The notes beneath the pieces were generated by a model. The model saw only the letters and a program-made list of their open reading frames with translations. It did not search any database and was not told the DNA's origin. The position numbers and the translations under genes were made by a program. From NCBI GenBank assembly GCA_019054805.1, contig JAHQIY010000001.1, forward strand, positions 3,672,501 through 3,736,500: 64,000 bases of DNA, given 5' to 3'. This stretch comes from Brachionus manjavacas (taxonomy: Eukaryota; Rotifera; Eurotatoria; Ploima; Brachionidae). Below, one piece after another: positions 23,700 to 34,990 of this stretch. How positions within the stretch are numbered: the stretch's first letter is position 1; every line of letters begins with the position of its first letter.

Positions 23700-26600
23700 T
23701 TAATATTGAATTGGAATTTTTACATTCATATCACGCAATATTTGAACTACTAACTGGACTAGTTGCTGCATATCTTCAGCAAAAAGAGCTCCTAAAACAA
23801 AGATATTTTTTTTAAATATTCTTTCAAAAGTAAAAAGAAAAATTTTAATTTACCTATGCTTCCTATTCTAAAGCAGGATGCCTTAGTCATTTTACCGGGA
23901 TATATTACCATACCTTTATCACTTAAGCGCTTATAAAACTCTTCAAAATTGAAATTTTCATCTTTGGGAAAATGGAACGAATTGATTATTTTGCTTTGTT
24001 CCTCATGAGGAACTAGTTCTTTGAATCCAATTGATAGTAATCCTTTCCTGACTATTTCATGATTATTCGAATATCTTTCGTAGCGCTTCTGTGGGCCACC
24101 TTCTTGCTCTAGCTCGTCCAAAGCTTGTTTGAATGCCAAAATTGAATGGGTCGGTGGTGTAAATCTAAATTGATTTGTTTTAAGCATGTTTTCATATTGA
24201 TCTACCAAGTCCAGGCTCAGACTACGTGAATTATCTTTAAACAAAACCAATAAATTATCTATTAAATTGTTTTTTTTGTTTTACTTTTAAAGGATAAAAG
24301 TTTTTTGATTGAACAAATTACGAATGAAAATCCTGGCACTGATTGTATGCATTTGTTGGACGAGCTGATCAAAAAATCTATGAAACCTTTCTGAATATCG
24401 ACCGGTACGGCGCCGAATGCGCTCATAGAGTCTACTATAAGAATTGAATTTGGTATGTAAGTTTTAACTATTTTGCCAATTTTTTCCACATTGTTTAGTG
24501 CACCTGATGTCGTTTCACCATGAATAACCGCCTGGGAAAATTTTTTTTTTAAATTTTTTTACAAAATTGTGGACCAAATTTTTAAATTAAAAAAAATTTA
24601 GGATAAAGTAATATTTGTTTTTAAATAAAATGAATTAATAATTAAAATTTGAAAACATTAGCCAAGTATTTTAATAACAAATATTTGAATTTTTTTTCTT
24701 GTTTAATTGCGTAATTTAAATTTATTTAAGCACTTTTCTAGACTAAATGGTTCGACGTAATTGAAAATATTATTATTTTAGAGAAAAATAAAAAATAAAA
24801 GAATTCTCATTTATTTTTAAATCTAAGATTTATTTAAAAAATTGATCTAAAAAGCCTAAGAAAAATTCTCTTTTGAAATTTCATGATAAAATAAATGAAT
24901 GATTGTTGATTTAAAAAAAGTAAGAACAATTGAAATTCTAATAAATATTTAATTTTGATCTGGAATTAGTTTAGACATATGAAACAATTCATTAACGCAA
25001 TAATTAAAAAAATGTTAAGTTAAAGATATAGCTGAAGTCTAGTTTAAATATGTTCTATCGGTAAATAGTCAAGGTTGAGAAAAAGATGGAGTTAAACGAA
25101 GAAGCAGTTCGAAATTCCATTTTTTTTTTAACATCATTTTCAAATAAAAAAATGCATTTAAAGCTAACTAAAATTACATTTTTATCACTAAAATAAATTT
25201 ACTTTATAAAAATGCTACTTGCATTAACATCAAATCTTTTTAAAAAAAAACTTTTTTTGATAAAAGAATTATTTCCAAAATTAAATTGAATCTTTTCACC
25301 AAATTCTTAAACGCTTAATTTGTTAATCAGACAGTAGTTTTATTGAAAGAATTGACACTCAAGCAATTTCTAGATAAAGATATAGACCAAAAAGAAAGAA
25401 AAAGTTGCCGAGTATTTTGGAGTTGAGAAGTAATATTCAACTTTTTACGAAATTAAAAAAAAAATGATTTTTCATTAAGTGTAACATGCATTTAGATTAA
25501 TTTTATATAGATATAAGAAAAGGTATATACAGGTGAAGTTAAATTAATGGTAATATAGACCCTTTAAAATAGCAGCAAATATTAATTATTTTATAAAAAA
25601 AATACTAAAACTTTGGCAAGTATATTGGCAACTTCAAGTTTATGTTCAAGATCATGATCACATGATCAAAACTTAATAGATAATAATCTTAATAAAAATG
25701 ATGAAAAAAGCTATTTTAAAATATTTTTTAATTAAACACAAAATGTTTTTTATCTTTTTTTTTCCCAATTGATCTTTAATTGATTTTTTAAAAATATTTA
25801 TTTGAAAATTTTAAAAATAAATTTAAAATTCACATTAAAGCATCCAAATTATGGCTTTAAATGATATTTTAATATTAATTAAAATATATTACAGCGAAAC
25901 GAAGTCAAATTTTGCATTGCAAAATTTCAAAATATTGATTTAGATTTTTTTTTACTTCAGATAAAAATTCATATAATTAAAGATTAAACAAATCATGTTT
26001 AATAAAGATTAAAAATTTTTAAATCAAAAACTAAAAATTTTGATTTGAAATTTACATTTGATCACAAATTTCAATTTGCCAAATATGAATCGAAATATTA
26101 ATCAAGATCATGGAGTAAAACAAAATTTATTGTTTTGACTTGAAAATTAAATGCTTAACAATGCTCAATAATTTTTTTCTTAATTATTGGTATTTTAAAT
26201 TTTAATACAGAAAAAAATAAAAATGTTTAATGTCTTTTATATATAATATTCAATATTGGCAATAAAAATAAGTTATTGGCTCAAATTAAAAGTTAGTATT
26301 TTAAATTAAACCTCAAATTTTTAATTTTCACGCAGTTTGTTACTAACCTTCTTGAATGTTCCCAATGAGATTTTACCTAATTATTATATTTAATGAAGAA
26401 TTTTGATAAGGACAAAAGTGTTCGTTGCGATGGTCTTCTTTTTTAATTTATTTTCATTAACATGAGTTTTGAGTTAAAAAATGACTGCCATATTTTTTAA
26501 GATAGTGTGTCTTTGATTGAAAAGCCTGATAAAAAATTCATTTTTATATTGATAAGAATGGGACATTTTGGAAATAAGCGAACACCAATTCAAGAGAAAG

Positions 26601-27087
26601 TTAATTTGAAAACAGTCAAAAACTTACAACATGGGTATAATTATTGTCTTTTTCCAAAAAAGATTTTACAGCGTCGCAGTCTATTGCTCTGTCTTCAGGG
26701 AATCTTAAAACTTTGTGATTAATAGATAAAAGTTTGCATATTTTTTCAATTCTTTGACCATATGCGCCATTTTCCAAAACCAAAACATTGGATTCGCCTA
26801 ATTTAGTACATGTTTGAAATACGCTCTCGACACCAAAAGTACCCGAGCCTTGCATAAGCACTACTGTATATTCGTCACTTGGCAAGCCTTTAAACAAAAA
26901 TAAACTCGCATAATTTTAATTTTTCAGACAAAAATAAACCTGCAATCTCAATCAATTTAGCTTGAACATATTTGATTATTTGGATAAACTGATCATCACG
27001 TGAACCAAGATCTTTGAGCATTGCCTGCTTGACCGAATAGGTGGTAGTCAAAGGACCAGGGGTGAACAGTTTTTTGTCTGCTTGCAT
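23700..27087 (-). CDS. phnW: 2-aminoethylphosphonate:pyruvate transaminase (PhnW type)
   Basis: Five exons: complement 26940-27087, 26628-26887, 24285-24531, 23854-24234 and 23700-23791; 375 residues. The enzyme moves the amino group of 2-aminoethylphosphonate to pyruvate, giving phosphonoacetaldehyde and alanine, with PLP. Family blocks in order: [19 protein letters not shown] near the N-terminus, [47 protein letters not shown] (PLP-ring Asp), [13 protein letters not shown] with the Schiff-base Lys at residue 196, [30 protein letters not shown] and FRIGSIG. These match PhnW rather than alanine-glyoxylate aminotransferase, a relative with the same fold. Length is normal for PhnW (about 365). 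ATG at 27087 is used; the open frame goes three codons further to a TTG. Introns are 52, 2096, 50 and 62 nt; the 2.1-kb one (24532-26627) holds nothing I can identify. No targeting peptide is obvious. Confidence 0.93.
24532..26627. other. Large intron of the phnW gene
   Basis: AT-rich throughout. I see no inverted repeats, transposon ends or open frames with family signal. It is about 40 times longer than the other introns of this gene. Confidence 0.6.
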
Positions 27088-27722
27088 TTTTATCAAAATT
27101 TTGCTACTTATAATTAACTTATAAAAATTTACGATAATTTTTTGTTAAAATTTTTCTCAGCACATTAAACACTACAGGTGAAAGTATTTTATACTTTATA
27201 ATTATATTCATTTCTCAAATAAAATAAAGAAAATTACTGAATATATTATAATTTGAAAGTAAAAAAATATAGAACTAAAAAATTTTTTTTTCTTATTTTT
27301 ATATCTAATTTAAAAATTTAAAAATTCCTAATTGTGCCTTCAGATGAAAAAGCCATGATCTAATATTTTCTAAATTTGATTTAAACGTGCTAAAATGCTG
27401 AGATTCAAATAAATCTAGTTCACTCACCAACAAAAAATTTACTTCAAAGTATTACAATATTTATCACACCGAATTATTTTAAAACCTTTTGATAAGAAAT
27501 TTGATTTAATCTAAGCTAGAAAAAAATATAGCAAAGCACATTATTTAAGAAAATAACCCGGAGTCACCATAAAAACCAATGAACCAATTTTACATGGTTG
27601 AAGAATATGAAAAATAATAATAAACAAAATAAAAATAATTGAAATTTTTTATTTAAATTTGATTTTTTTTTTAATAAATCTTTTAAATTAAGTTCATAAT
27701 TTTTAAACCAACAATTTCAAAT
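27088..27722. other. Intergenic, NDUFA8 3' side / phnW promoter side
   Basis: 635 bp between two minus-strand genes. AT-rich, with no repeat or coding signal seen. It should hold the NDUFA8 3'-UTR (near 27660-27722) and the phnW promoter (near 27100-27300). Confidence 0.5.
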
Positions 27723-28362
27723 TCATAAAGCTCTGTTGTTTGTCCTTTTTAAACTATCTAGGGCCTCGGGAACTTCTTTGAATGAACTGGCCGATTCAGG
27801 TAAACTTTGAATATCGGCTTGTTTCTGAACTGGTTTCGGTCGGTCGGTCTGATGTAGCTTAACTTTAGACATCCATCCAACTTCTGGTCGGTTTAAATTC
27901 ATTTTTTCAGACATGCATTTATCTAATTCAGCCTGAGTTTTTCGACAGCTTTTAAAGAAATTTTATTTTTTAAATTTTTAAATCATGTTATTATCAAATT
28001 TACAATTGATAAGACATTTGGCCTTCAGGTGCTTTGTCCAAGCACATCCAGTAGTTAGTAAATTGAATAGCACAATTTTCACGGACTTGATGGAAAAACT
28101 TGGATGCACACAAGCTGACTTGTTTGTTAGAGTCCAAACATTTTCTCGGATCTTTCTCTTCTGCTTTACAAAGCATAAATTCCTTTAAAAAACTTGAAAA
28201 TTAAATTTTATTGATAGTCAAATTAAGATGCACTTTTGATTCTTTGTCACAGAAAACTCCTAAATAGGGGGCTCCGGCTTTCAGGCCGCTCGAAGTTAAA
28301 TTAATCGGTGGAACATATAATTCTTCATAGGTAGGCAGATAGGTTTCGTTAGTAGCTGTCAT
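27723..28362 (-). CDS. NDUFA8: NADH dehydrogenase (complex I) subunit NDUFA8
   Basis: Three exons: complement 28234-28362, 28004-28182 and 27723-27948; 177 residues (human about 172). It is an accessory subunit of complex I on the intermembrane-space side, imported and folded through disulfide relay. Visible hallmarks: [15 protein letters not shown] with Cys 48 and 58 (CX9C), a second Cys pair in [20 protein letters not shown], then [11 protein letters not shown] (another CX9C). The C-terminal half keeps [20 protein letters not shown]. The N-terminus ([19 protein letters not shown]) also fits the family. Introns are 51 and 55 nt. A splice-acceptor-like TTTTTTTAATTTAG lies nine bases before the ATG. 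The gene is divergent from MRPS5, another mitochondrial gene. Confidence 0.95.
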
Positions 28363-28976
28363 TTTTTTATTCTAAATTAAAAAAATCCAATCACCTAATA
28401 AGTTAAACCGCGGAAAAGACAATTCATTTTAGTCTTAAATACTCAGCTCTCTTTCAATAGACTCTTTTCATTGCTGTTGTTTTTTCGTTAAACTCAATTC
28501 ATATTCTAACTTAGTTAGCATTTTTCAAAAGCAAAAGTAACTTGCCATAGCAAGAAAAAATTTTAAAATTATAAATTGGTTTAACAAATTGAGATAAATT
28601 TTGTGTCCTTTTATTAAATCAAAAATTTAATTTAAATAAATTGATAAGTTGATATTAAATTTCATTGATTATTGAATTATAATCTAATTTCTGAACTCTT
28701 GAAAAATTTTTAAAAAAAATTTAATAATTATTTGAATTTTTTTAGAAAGATAAAAAAAATATAAATATTTACCCTTGATTATTGAATAATTTTTTGATGT
28801 AAAATTATTCAAATTATTTGATTTATTAAAATTATTCTTTTAAAAAGAATATAAATTTTATCCAAAACTAAAAAGAATTTTTATTTGCAATATTTCAAAA
28901 TTTTAAATTAAAATTAATTCTATAAAAATAATAAAATAAACATTTTTTTTGTTAGAAATATTAGTTTTAATAAAAA
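28363..28976. promoter_or_regulatory. Divergent promoter region of NDUFA8 and MRPS5
   Basis: 614 bp separate the two start codons, which point away from each other. The half near NDUFA8 (28380-28560) is less AT-rich; the rest is dominated by A/T runs. I could not identify a TATA box or a known factor site with confidence. Shared control is inferred from geometry and from the common mitochondrial destination of both products. Confidence 0.6.
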
Positions 28977-30435
28977 ATGATTAATTTACTGACCAAACTG
29001 GGACCCTGTTTAGCTAAAAAAAGTCTCATATCAAATCTGATGCCTAAGAGTGTAGTTTTTACACAAATCGAGAAATTTAATTGTAACTTGTTGCTGAAAA
29101 TATCTAAAAAAAATAAAATTAAGTTTAAGACCGAGCTGACGACTTGTGGAAATCTGTACTATCCGTAAGTAGTCAGGGTTCAAAAAAAGGAAGAGGCAAG
29201 CGTAGAGGTGGTTCCAAAGCCAAGGATTTAAATTTGGGACAAAATATCGGAGATGGTTAGTTCCACTAAGTGAATACTTTGTTTATAATTTTAAATTTTG
29301 CTGTTTAGGTAAACTTAAAATTGAATGGCCTGGTCTAAATGCTGATGTTGTGAACCGACAACAGGTTACACAGATGAAAATAATTGGCGAAGATACTGAA
29401 AGAGAGAAGAGACTTGTTGAAATTAGAAACAAAATGGACAAATTTAGAAGAATTTCAATAGCACCTCATGAAAGAGGTTTTACTGGTAGTAGTTTAAATG
29501 GCAAATCAATCGGACAGCCTATATCATATGACAATGGTTGTTTTTTTTTTTTGAATAACATTTTTTAATTTATAAATTTTAAAGTTGATTTTAGCAAATT
29601 CGACTCAAGAATTTTGGAATATAAGACAATGATAGCACATAAGTCAATTTTAGGCAAGAAAAAAACAGCAAGCTGCTTTGCAGTGACTGGAAATTTCGAT
29701 GGTATAATTGGCTATGGACTTGGCAAAGGTTCGACTGCTAGCGGAGCGATCAAAATGTCTAAATCAAGAGCCTCACAACGACTTTTGTACATTGATCGAT
29801 GTGAGGGCAGAACTTTGTACCATGATTTTTACGAAGAGTACTATTTTACTAAAATTTATGCGGAAAGAAAACCTAAAGGTTACGGCCTGAGATGTCACCG
29901 CATTATCAAGCTTCTATGTGAGTTGATTGGTATCAAGGATTTGTATGCTAAAATTGAAGGTAGTCGTAACCCAAAAAACATAACTAAGGCTTTTTTGAGT
30001 GGGCTTTTAAACCAGCGTAAATATGTCGATATTGCCAAAGAGAAAAATTTGCATGTAGTTGAGTTTAAGCCAGAGATGAATTATTTTCCTCTGTTGCTTG
30101 CCGAGGCCGAGAATCCAATCGAGGAAAGCAATCTTCAAGCTAATGATAAATATCAGCGAAATATCAACTTATACCTTTTTCAAAATCGCAATCGTTTAGA
30201 GAAAAAAGAAAAATTGCCCTTTTACTACAACTATCCATCTTATAAACATTACTGCATGCTCAGAGATAGAGTAATGACATTTTTTTTAAAATAAAAATTA
30301 ACTTTTATTTAAAAGGAAATGGAGCAAAGGAAAGCTAGAAACGAAAGGCATCGAATTTTGTCGGATGAAAGGCTGTTAGAGCATAATTATCCAAAAAAAC
30401 CAAAGCCAAAAGCAGAGGCCAGCGTTGAAGAATAA
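28977..30435 (+). CDS. MRPS5: Mitochondrial ribosomal protein S5 (uS5m)
   Basis: Five exons: 28977-29082, 29130-29255, 29309-29536, 29585-30270 and 30316-30435; 421 residues. Component of the small subunit of the mitochondrial ribosome. After a short N-terminal segment comes RADDLWKSVLSV, then the basic linker GSKKGRGKRRGG with DLNLGQNIGDGK, then WPGLN. KFDSRILEYKT leads into the S5 domain. The double-stranded RNA-binding part is around residue 185 (CFAVTGNFDGIIGYGLGKG). The C-terminal S5 domain is around residue 249 (KPKGYGLRCHRIIKLLCELI, then GIKDLYAKIEGS). The first intron (29083-29129) is needed to join NY to RADD; reading straight through meets a stop at CCG TAA. A polyadenylation signal AATAAA lies at 30476-30481. 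The cyclin H start is only 160 bp downstream on the same strand. Confidence 0.96.
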
Positions 30436-30595
30436 AAATTTTGTATCAATTTTTTAGTTTAAATATTGATCAGTCAATAAACTTGTTAAATTTTATAAAT
30501 ATTTATTGAAAATAAAAAAAATGAGAAGTCAAGTTCTCACTAGAAATTAGAGGTATTTCAGAGAATTTATTATTTTTTTAGCTTTGATAGTACAA

Positions 30596-32049
30596 ATGTT
30601 TAATTCAAGTACTCAAAAATCAAATTGGTTGTTTAAGGATGCGGCTCAATTGGCGGAATTGAGACGAAAAGCTAATTCAGATTATATAAAAAGGCAAAAT
30701 GTCGATGTAAAACTTTTTGAAAAAATTTGGAATTGAGAATTTTCGAACAAAAATTTAGAAATTTTAAAAACTTTTTTTCTATAAGCCCAAATTGACCTGT
30801 AAATTGTCAACTTATTAATACAATATATTACCTAAATCAATATACAAAATCGTCTGTGCATTTTGTAAGAAATTTCCATATACTTGATTTAGGTAATAAA
30901 TTGTATTAATAAGTTGACACAATTTACAGGTCAATTTGGGCTTATAGAAAAAAATTTTTTAAAATTTCTAAATTTTTGTTCGAAATTCACAATTTCTAAA
31001 AAATTTTTGTTACCAATTTTAATTTTGAAATTTTGGAAAATAAAGAGAAACTTTTTAACCTATGAAGAAGAGAAAATAATTCTTTTGCACTACGAGTATT
31101 TGATTAAACAATTTTGTGCACATTTTCAGCCACCGTTAACAATTATAGCAGTAGTTGTAAGTTAATAAAAGATAAAAAAATTTCTTTGATTTATTTTGAT
31201 TCCAAGGGGACCAGTATTGCCTATTTTAAGAGATTTTACTTGCGAAATAGCTGCATGGAGTATCATCCTAAAGATATATTGTATTTAAAAATCAAATAAA
31301 AATCTTAATATCTCAGAATTTTAATTGAATTATTTAATTATAGTTTAATTTGTATCTATTTGGCGTGCAAGATCGAAGAGTTCAACATTTCAATACATCA
31401 GTTTATTCAAAATATTAAGTCCAGCGAGCAAAAAGAAGAGCTGGCCAATGCAATTCTTAACTTAGAACTGTTATTGATGGAAAAACTTGACTTTGAGCTT
31501 CGAATTCACAATTTTTATCGACCTTTTGAAGGTTTTTTGCTAGATGTGAAAACTAGATGTCCAGAAATACCAAATGTTGAAATTTTGCGAAATTTTGGAA
31601 TGGAATTTCTGGACAAAATTCTAAATACAGATGCCTTTTTTTTGTATCCACCATCACAAATAGCTTTGACAGCTATAGTCTACAGTTCATCTAAGAATAA
31701 AATCGATTTGGATCGCTATTGTCAATCAGTATTACTCAGTGCCATGAATAATGACGAAATAAAGCACGTATGCAAAATTATTAAAAGTAATTAAAAATAA
31801 AAATTGAGCTCTAAAATTTTCCATCTAAGCTTTATTTTTAAGACATAAATAGATTACACAAAGAAATTCCAGTTTTGAACCAAGATGAAATAAAAAGAAT
31901 AGAAAAAAAACTAATGAATTGCTATTCGGTTGAAAATGATCCCAGATCAAAAAGGTATGTTTGGTTTATTAAATTTATTAAATTCAAATTTTAATTATTT
32001 GATAAGTTTCAAAGAATTGAATTTGAGAAGTTTAAACGAAGACGACTAA
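30596..32049 (+). CDS. CCNH: Cyclin H (CDK-activating kinase / TFIIH subunit)
   Basis: Six exons: 30596-30706, 31046-31156, 31207-31280, 31344-31786, 31843-31954 and 32007-32049; 297 residues (human 323). It partners CDK7 and MAT1 in the nucleus, phosphorylating cell-cycle CDKs and RNA polymerase II. The N-terminus MFNSSTQKSNWLFKDAAQL is the cyclin-H-specific helix region. The first cyclin box follows: YEEEKIILLHYEYL, GTSIAYFKRFYLRN, MEYHPKDIFLICIYLACKIE (20 residues), EFNIS. The second fold has LDFELRIHNFYRPFEGFL and PPSQIALTAIVYSS. The C-terminal helix (around LMNCYSVENDPRSK) ends SLNEDD, an acidic tail as in animal orthologues. All introns are about 50-60 nt except the first (339 nt), which is swollen by a MITE. 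A T-rich acceptor-like TATTTTTTTAG ends at 30581, 14 bases before the ATG. Confidence 0.96.
30729..30996. mobile_element. Near-perfect palindromic MITE inside CCNH intron 1
   Basis: Two arms of about 115 bp in inverted orientation: left from GGAATTGAGAATTTTCGAAC, right ending GTTCGAAATTCACAATTTC. Between them both arms carry CTATAAGCCCAAATTGACCT and TTATTAATACAAT.TATTACC. Arms differ by few bases and small indels, so the insertion is fairly young. Outer ends resemble the GGCATTGTGAATTT end of the MITE at 44750. AAAAATTT occurs just outside on both sides (30721-30728 and 30999-31006), a possible 8-bp target duplication. It lies wholly in the intron and leaves the splice sites intact. Confidence 0.85.
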
Positions 32050-32295
32050 ATCTAATCTTTCAAAAATTTAATAATATAATAAATTAATTTTCAATGTATA
32101 AAAATTCTGACTTGTTTAAAAGCAAATAAATATCAAATAAATGGAAACTCTATTCATTGTCAGCTTTTATTTTCAAATGGCCAAAACTAATCAAAAACAA
32201 TTATGTCTAAATTTATTGAATAAAAAATACAAAAGCAGTATCATAATATTTTACTATTTGAATTAATCATAAATTTAATACAACTAAAATTTACA

Positions 32296-33380
32296 CTAGG
32301 TTTTTTTCATATTTTGCACTTCTTCATAGCTAGGAGGTGCTTGATTGACTCTGGAAGCTTCTTCAGGATCAGGTATTTGAGTCCGAGGAAGCGGATTGAG
32401 TATGCTCATATTTGTCGGATAATTAAAGTTTGAACTAAGTGGATTTGGGTTAAAATATGGAGTTTGAGGAAACGGACAAGGTGCAGCTCCTTGTCTTAAG
32501 ACAACACCTGAAAAACCATTGTTTCCTGATAAGAAAGGACCAGTATCGTTTCCTTTGAATTCTTTTGAATTAAATTTTCATGATATTATAAAAATTACTT
32601 TTTTGCTTAAAACAAAAACAGTATGCAATTAATGCAATCAAGCCAATGATCATTAGAAGAGACGAAAAAGATGATATGCCGGTAGTACGGCGAGAATAGC
32701 TGTAAGATCCTTTTAAACAATTATTAAATTTAGCCAAAAATATTCAATTCTTACTTATGTATTCACACCTCGGGCCATAGTAAAAACCCTGGCATTGACA
32801 CTTTATACCTAATCCATTTTGATGACATATCTAAATAAAACGCTTAAAAAAAGGATAATTTAGCATTGTTTAAATTACTCCATCATTCAAACAGGTAGTA
32901 GAAGTGCAAAGTTGGTTTGATGAATATATTTCACATTTTGATCCACTATAGCCATTCGGACAAGAACAAGGTAACCCAGGTCTTAAAAATTTGCCTCCAT
33001 TAAAGCATTCCTTATCCATCGATCTACCTGACTCTTTTGAGTAATCTTATCAACAACAAAATAGTTTATATTTAAAATGATAAATAAAGTTTACCTTCTT
33101 CTGAGTCAAAAGAATTTTTTTCTTTAGAATTAAAGTGAATACGATCACAGTTAAGCCCAGAATATCCAGGGGGACATAAACACTCATAAATGCTTGATTT
33201 TTCCGACATATGAGAACAAGTTGCGCCATTAAGACAAGGATTTGATTTGCATCCATCAAATTGAGCTTTTATAAAAAAATTAATTTTTTTTAGATAGAAA
33301 TATTTTGGATTGGTAATTTGGTTACCATCTGATTTAATAGAAATTATCAATACAATAATCAAAATATTGTTAAATATCAT
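32296..33380 (-). CDS. Small type I membrane protein with EGF repeats and a PPxY tail
   Basis: Six exons: complement 33326-33380, 33095-33265, 32879-33045, 32755-32830, 32599-32709 and 32296-32561; 281 residues. Order: signal peptide ([17 protein letters not shown]); EGF 1 ([15 protein letters not shown] to [12 protein letters not shown]); a second EGF-like half ([20 protein letters not shown]); EGF 3 ([16 protein letters not shown] to [10 protein letters not shown]); TM helix ([20 protein letters not shown]); and a Pro/Asn-rich cytoplasmic tail ending with [14 protein letters not shown] fits the PPxY motif bound by WW domains, for example of Nedd4-type ligases. I cannot match it to a named family member. 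It could be an adhesion or signalling receptor, or a Notch-ligand-like fragment without a DSL domain. The stop lies 246 bp from the convergent CCNH stop. Confidence 0.88.
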
Positions 33381-34990
33381 ATTTTTATGGATTCATTTGA
33401 TAAAATAAGTTATTTTTTTATTTCGTCTTTTGCTTCTAAAAGATAAACAATTTCTTTTGAAATAAATATTGCAAATTAAAAATGAATTTTGGGAATAATA
33501 AATTAAAAATTATAAAAATGATCCCAGCGTTTTTGTTAGAATTTAGCAGTTTTATTTTTGCATTAAGAAGCGATACATAAAATCAGCAAAATTAACATTA
33601 CAATACAAAATTTTGCGAGTGCTTAGATAATTAAGAAAATATTGCTATGACAGATTTAGTTTAATTTTTTTTTAAATTTTGAATTAAAATTTTAATAATT
33701 TTTTAATTCAATATTGACTAATTTAAATTTAAATAATTCAAATTTAAAATTAATTAAAAAAAATTTTTTTAAATTTATTTATTAGAGAGAAGCCATCTTA
33801 TTAAACAATTTTCAAAAGAAGATAAATCATATGTGAACTTTTTTATTTGCTTATCTGTGACGAGCAAAAGTTGCTTCAGATTAGAAAAAAAAGGAAAGTA
33901 AAACTATACGAAAATAAAAATGATAAAAATAAAGAAGAAAATTAAAATAAACTAGAAGTCCAATCTAAAATGACTGATTTTTTTATATAAGTCGACTACC
34001 TTAAATAAACAATTTAGATATTATCTCGAGTTAAATTTTATTAAATTACAAAAAAATTTATAAATTTTTTACTTATTAAGCCAACCATTTTAATTAGGTT
34101 TATTGACACTATAAAATTTAAAGTAAAGTGTCAATAAAAATTACTTGTAATTACATTTATAAGTAATTATTCTACTTCTTGGTCATACAGGTTCAGAACC
34201 CCATGGGGTAGTTTGCAAGATTTTACGGGATAATGAAAAGAAATTTTACATTTTATTCTTAAATGGCAATAATGCTGTTAAATAATTTTTATTTTTTTGA
34301 TCAAAATTTAAAAATAAAATTAAAATTACATGTTCGAATTAAAAACTATTATTTTCAAAAACTGTTTAAGGTGTAGAGGTAATTAGTAACTTGTTATTCC
34401 TCTATTTAACAATGGAATTCTAAAGATAAAAACTGAGGGTATTTAGATCTGGTTTTATTGCAGACCATTTTTTTAGAACTTGATATAAAAATGATTTAAG
34501 GGTTCATTGTAATTGTTTGTTTATTGCTCTTTAAATTAAAATATTAAACACATATATTATTATATTAACTTCTTTATTATATTAATTAGAGGACAGGTGT
34601 CATTTACAAGTAAAGGTCTTCTAGATGTCTTTTTATTTTTCTTGATTGTTACATTCTATGTTTGTACGAAATTTGGTCAATTTTTTCATGTAAAAATTTT
34701 GATTATTATAATTATTATAATACATTTTAGAAATTATTTAAAACATGAATTTTCTTTTTAATATTTACAATTAATTTAACACAAGAGAAATCAGACAATT
34801 CTTTTTTAATGATTCGATTTCAAAATAGGTAAAAAATAGCAAAGACAAATAAAATGGAAAACAAAACACAGAAATTACTTTTCCTTCATTATGTAATATA
34901 GAATGAACTTTAACAATGACCACATATATTTATTTCCGTCTTATTCTTCCTTTTCTATTTTTGCATCCAATCTTCGCTAAAATCAATCTT
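33381..34990. promoter_or_regulatory. Divergent intergenic region, EGF-repeat gene / insulin receptor
   Basis: 1.61 kb between two start codons pointing apart. Sequence is AT-rich without coding signal. TATTGACACTATAAAATTTA near 34100 and AAAGTGTCAATAAAAATTAC near 34125 form a small inverted pair around GTGTCAATA. No core promoter motif is certain. Confidence 0.45.

Noticed and set aside
23700-27087. Alanine-glyoxylate (serine-pyruvate) aminotransferase
   Set aside because: Same fold, but [33 protein letters not shown] and VIYPGK are PhnW-specific blocks.
28977-29168. MRPS5 first exon read straight through to its in-frame stop
   Set aside because: A 47-nt GT-AG intron at 29083-29129 restores the family sequence RADDLWKS and the downstream frame.
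34185-34225. GGTTCAGAACCCCATGGGGT as a tRNA or hairpin RNA
   Set aside because: Only short local pairing; no cloverleaf and no polymerase III box A.
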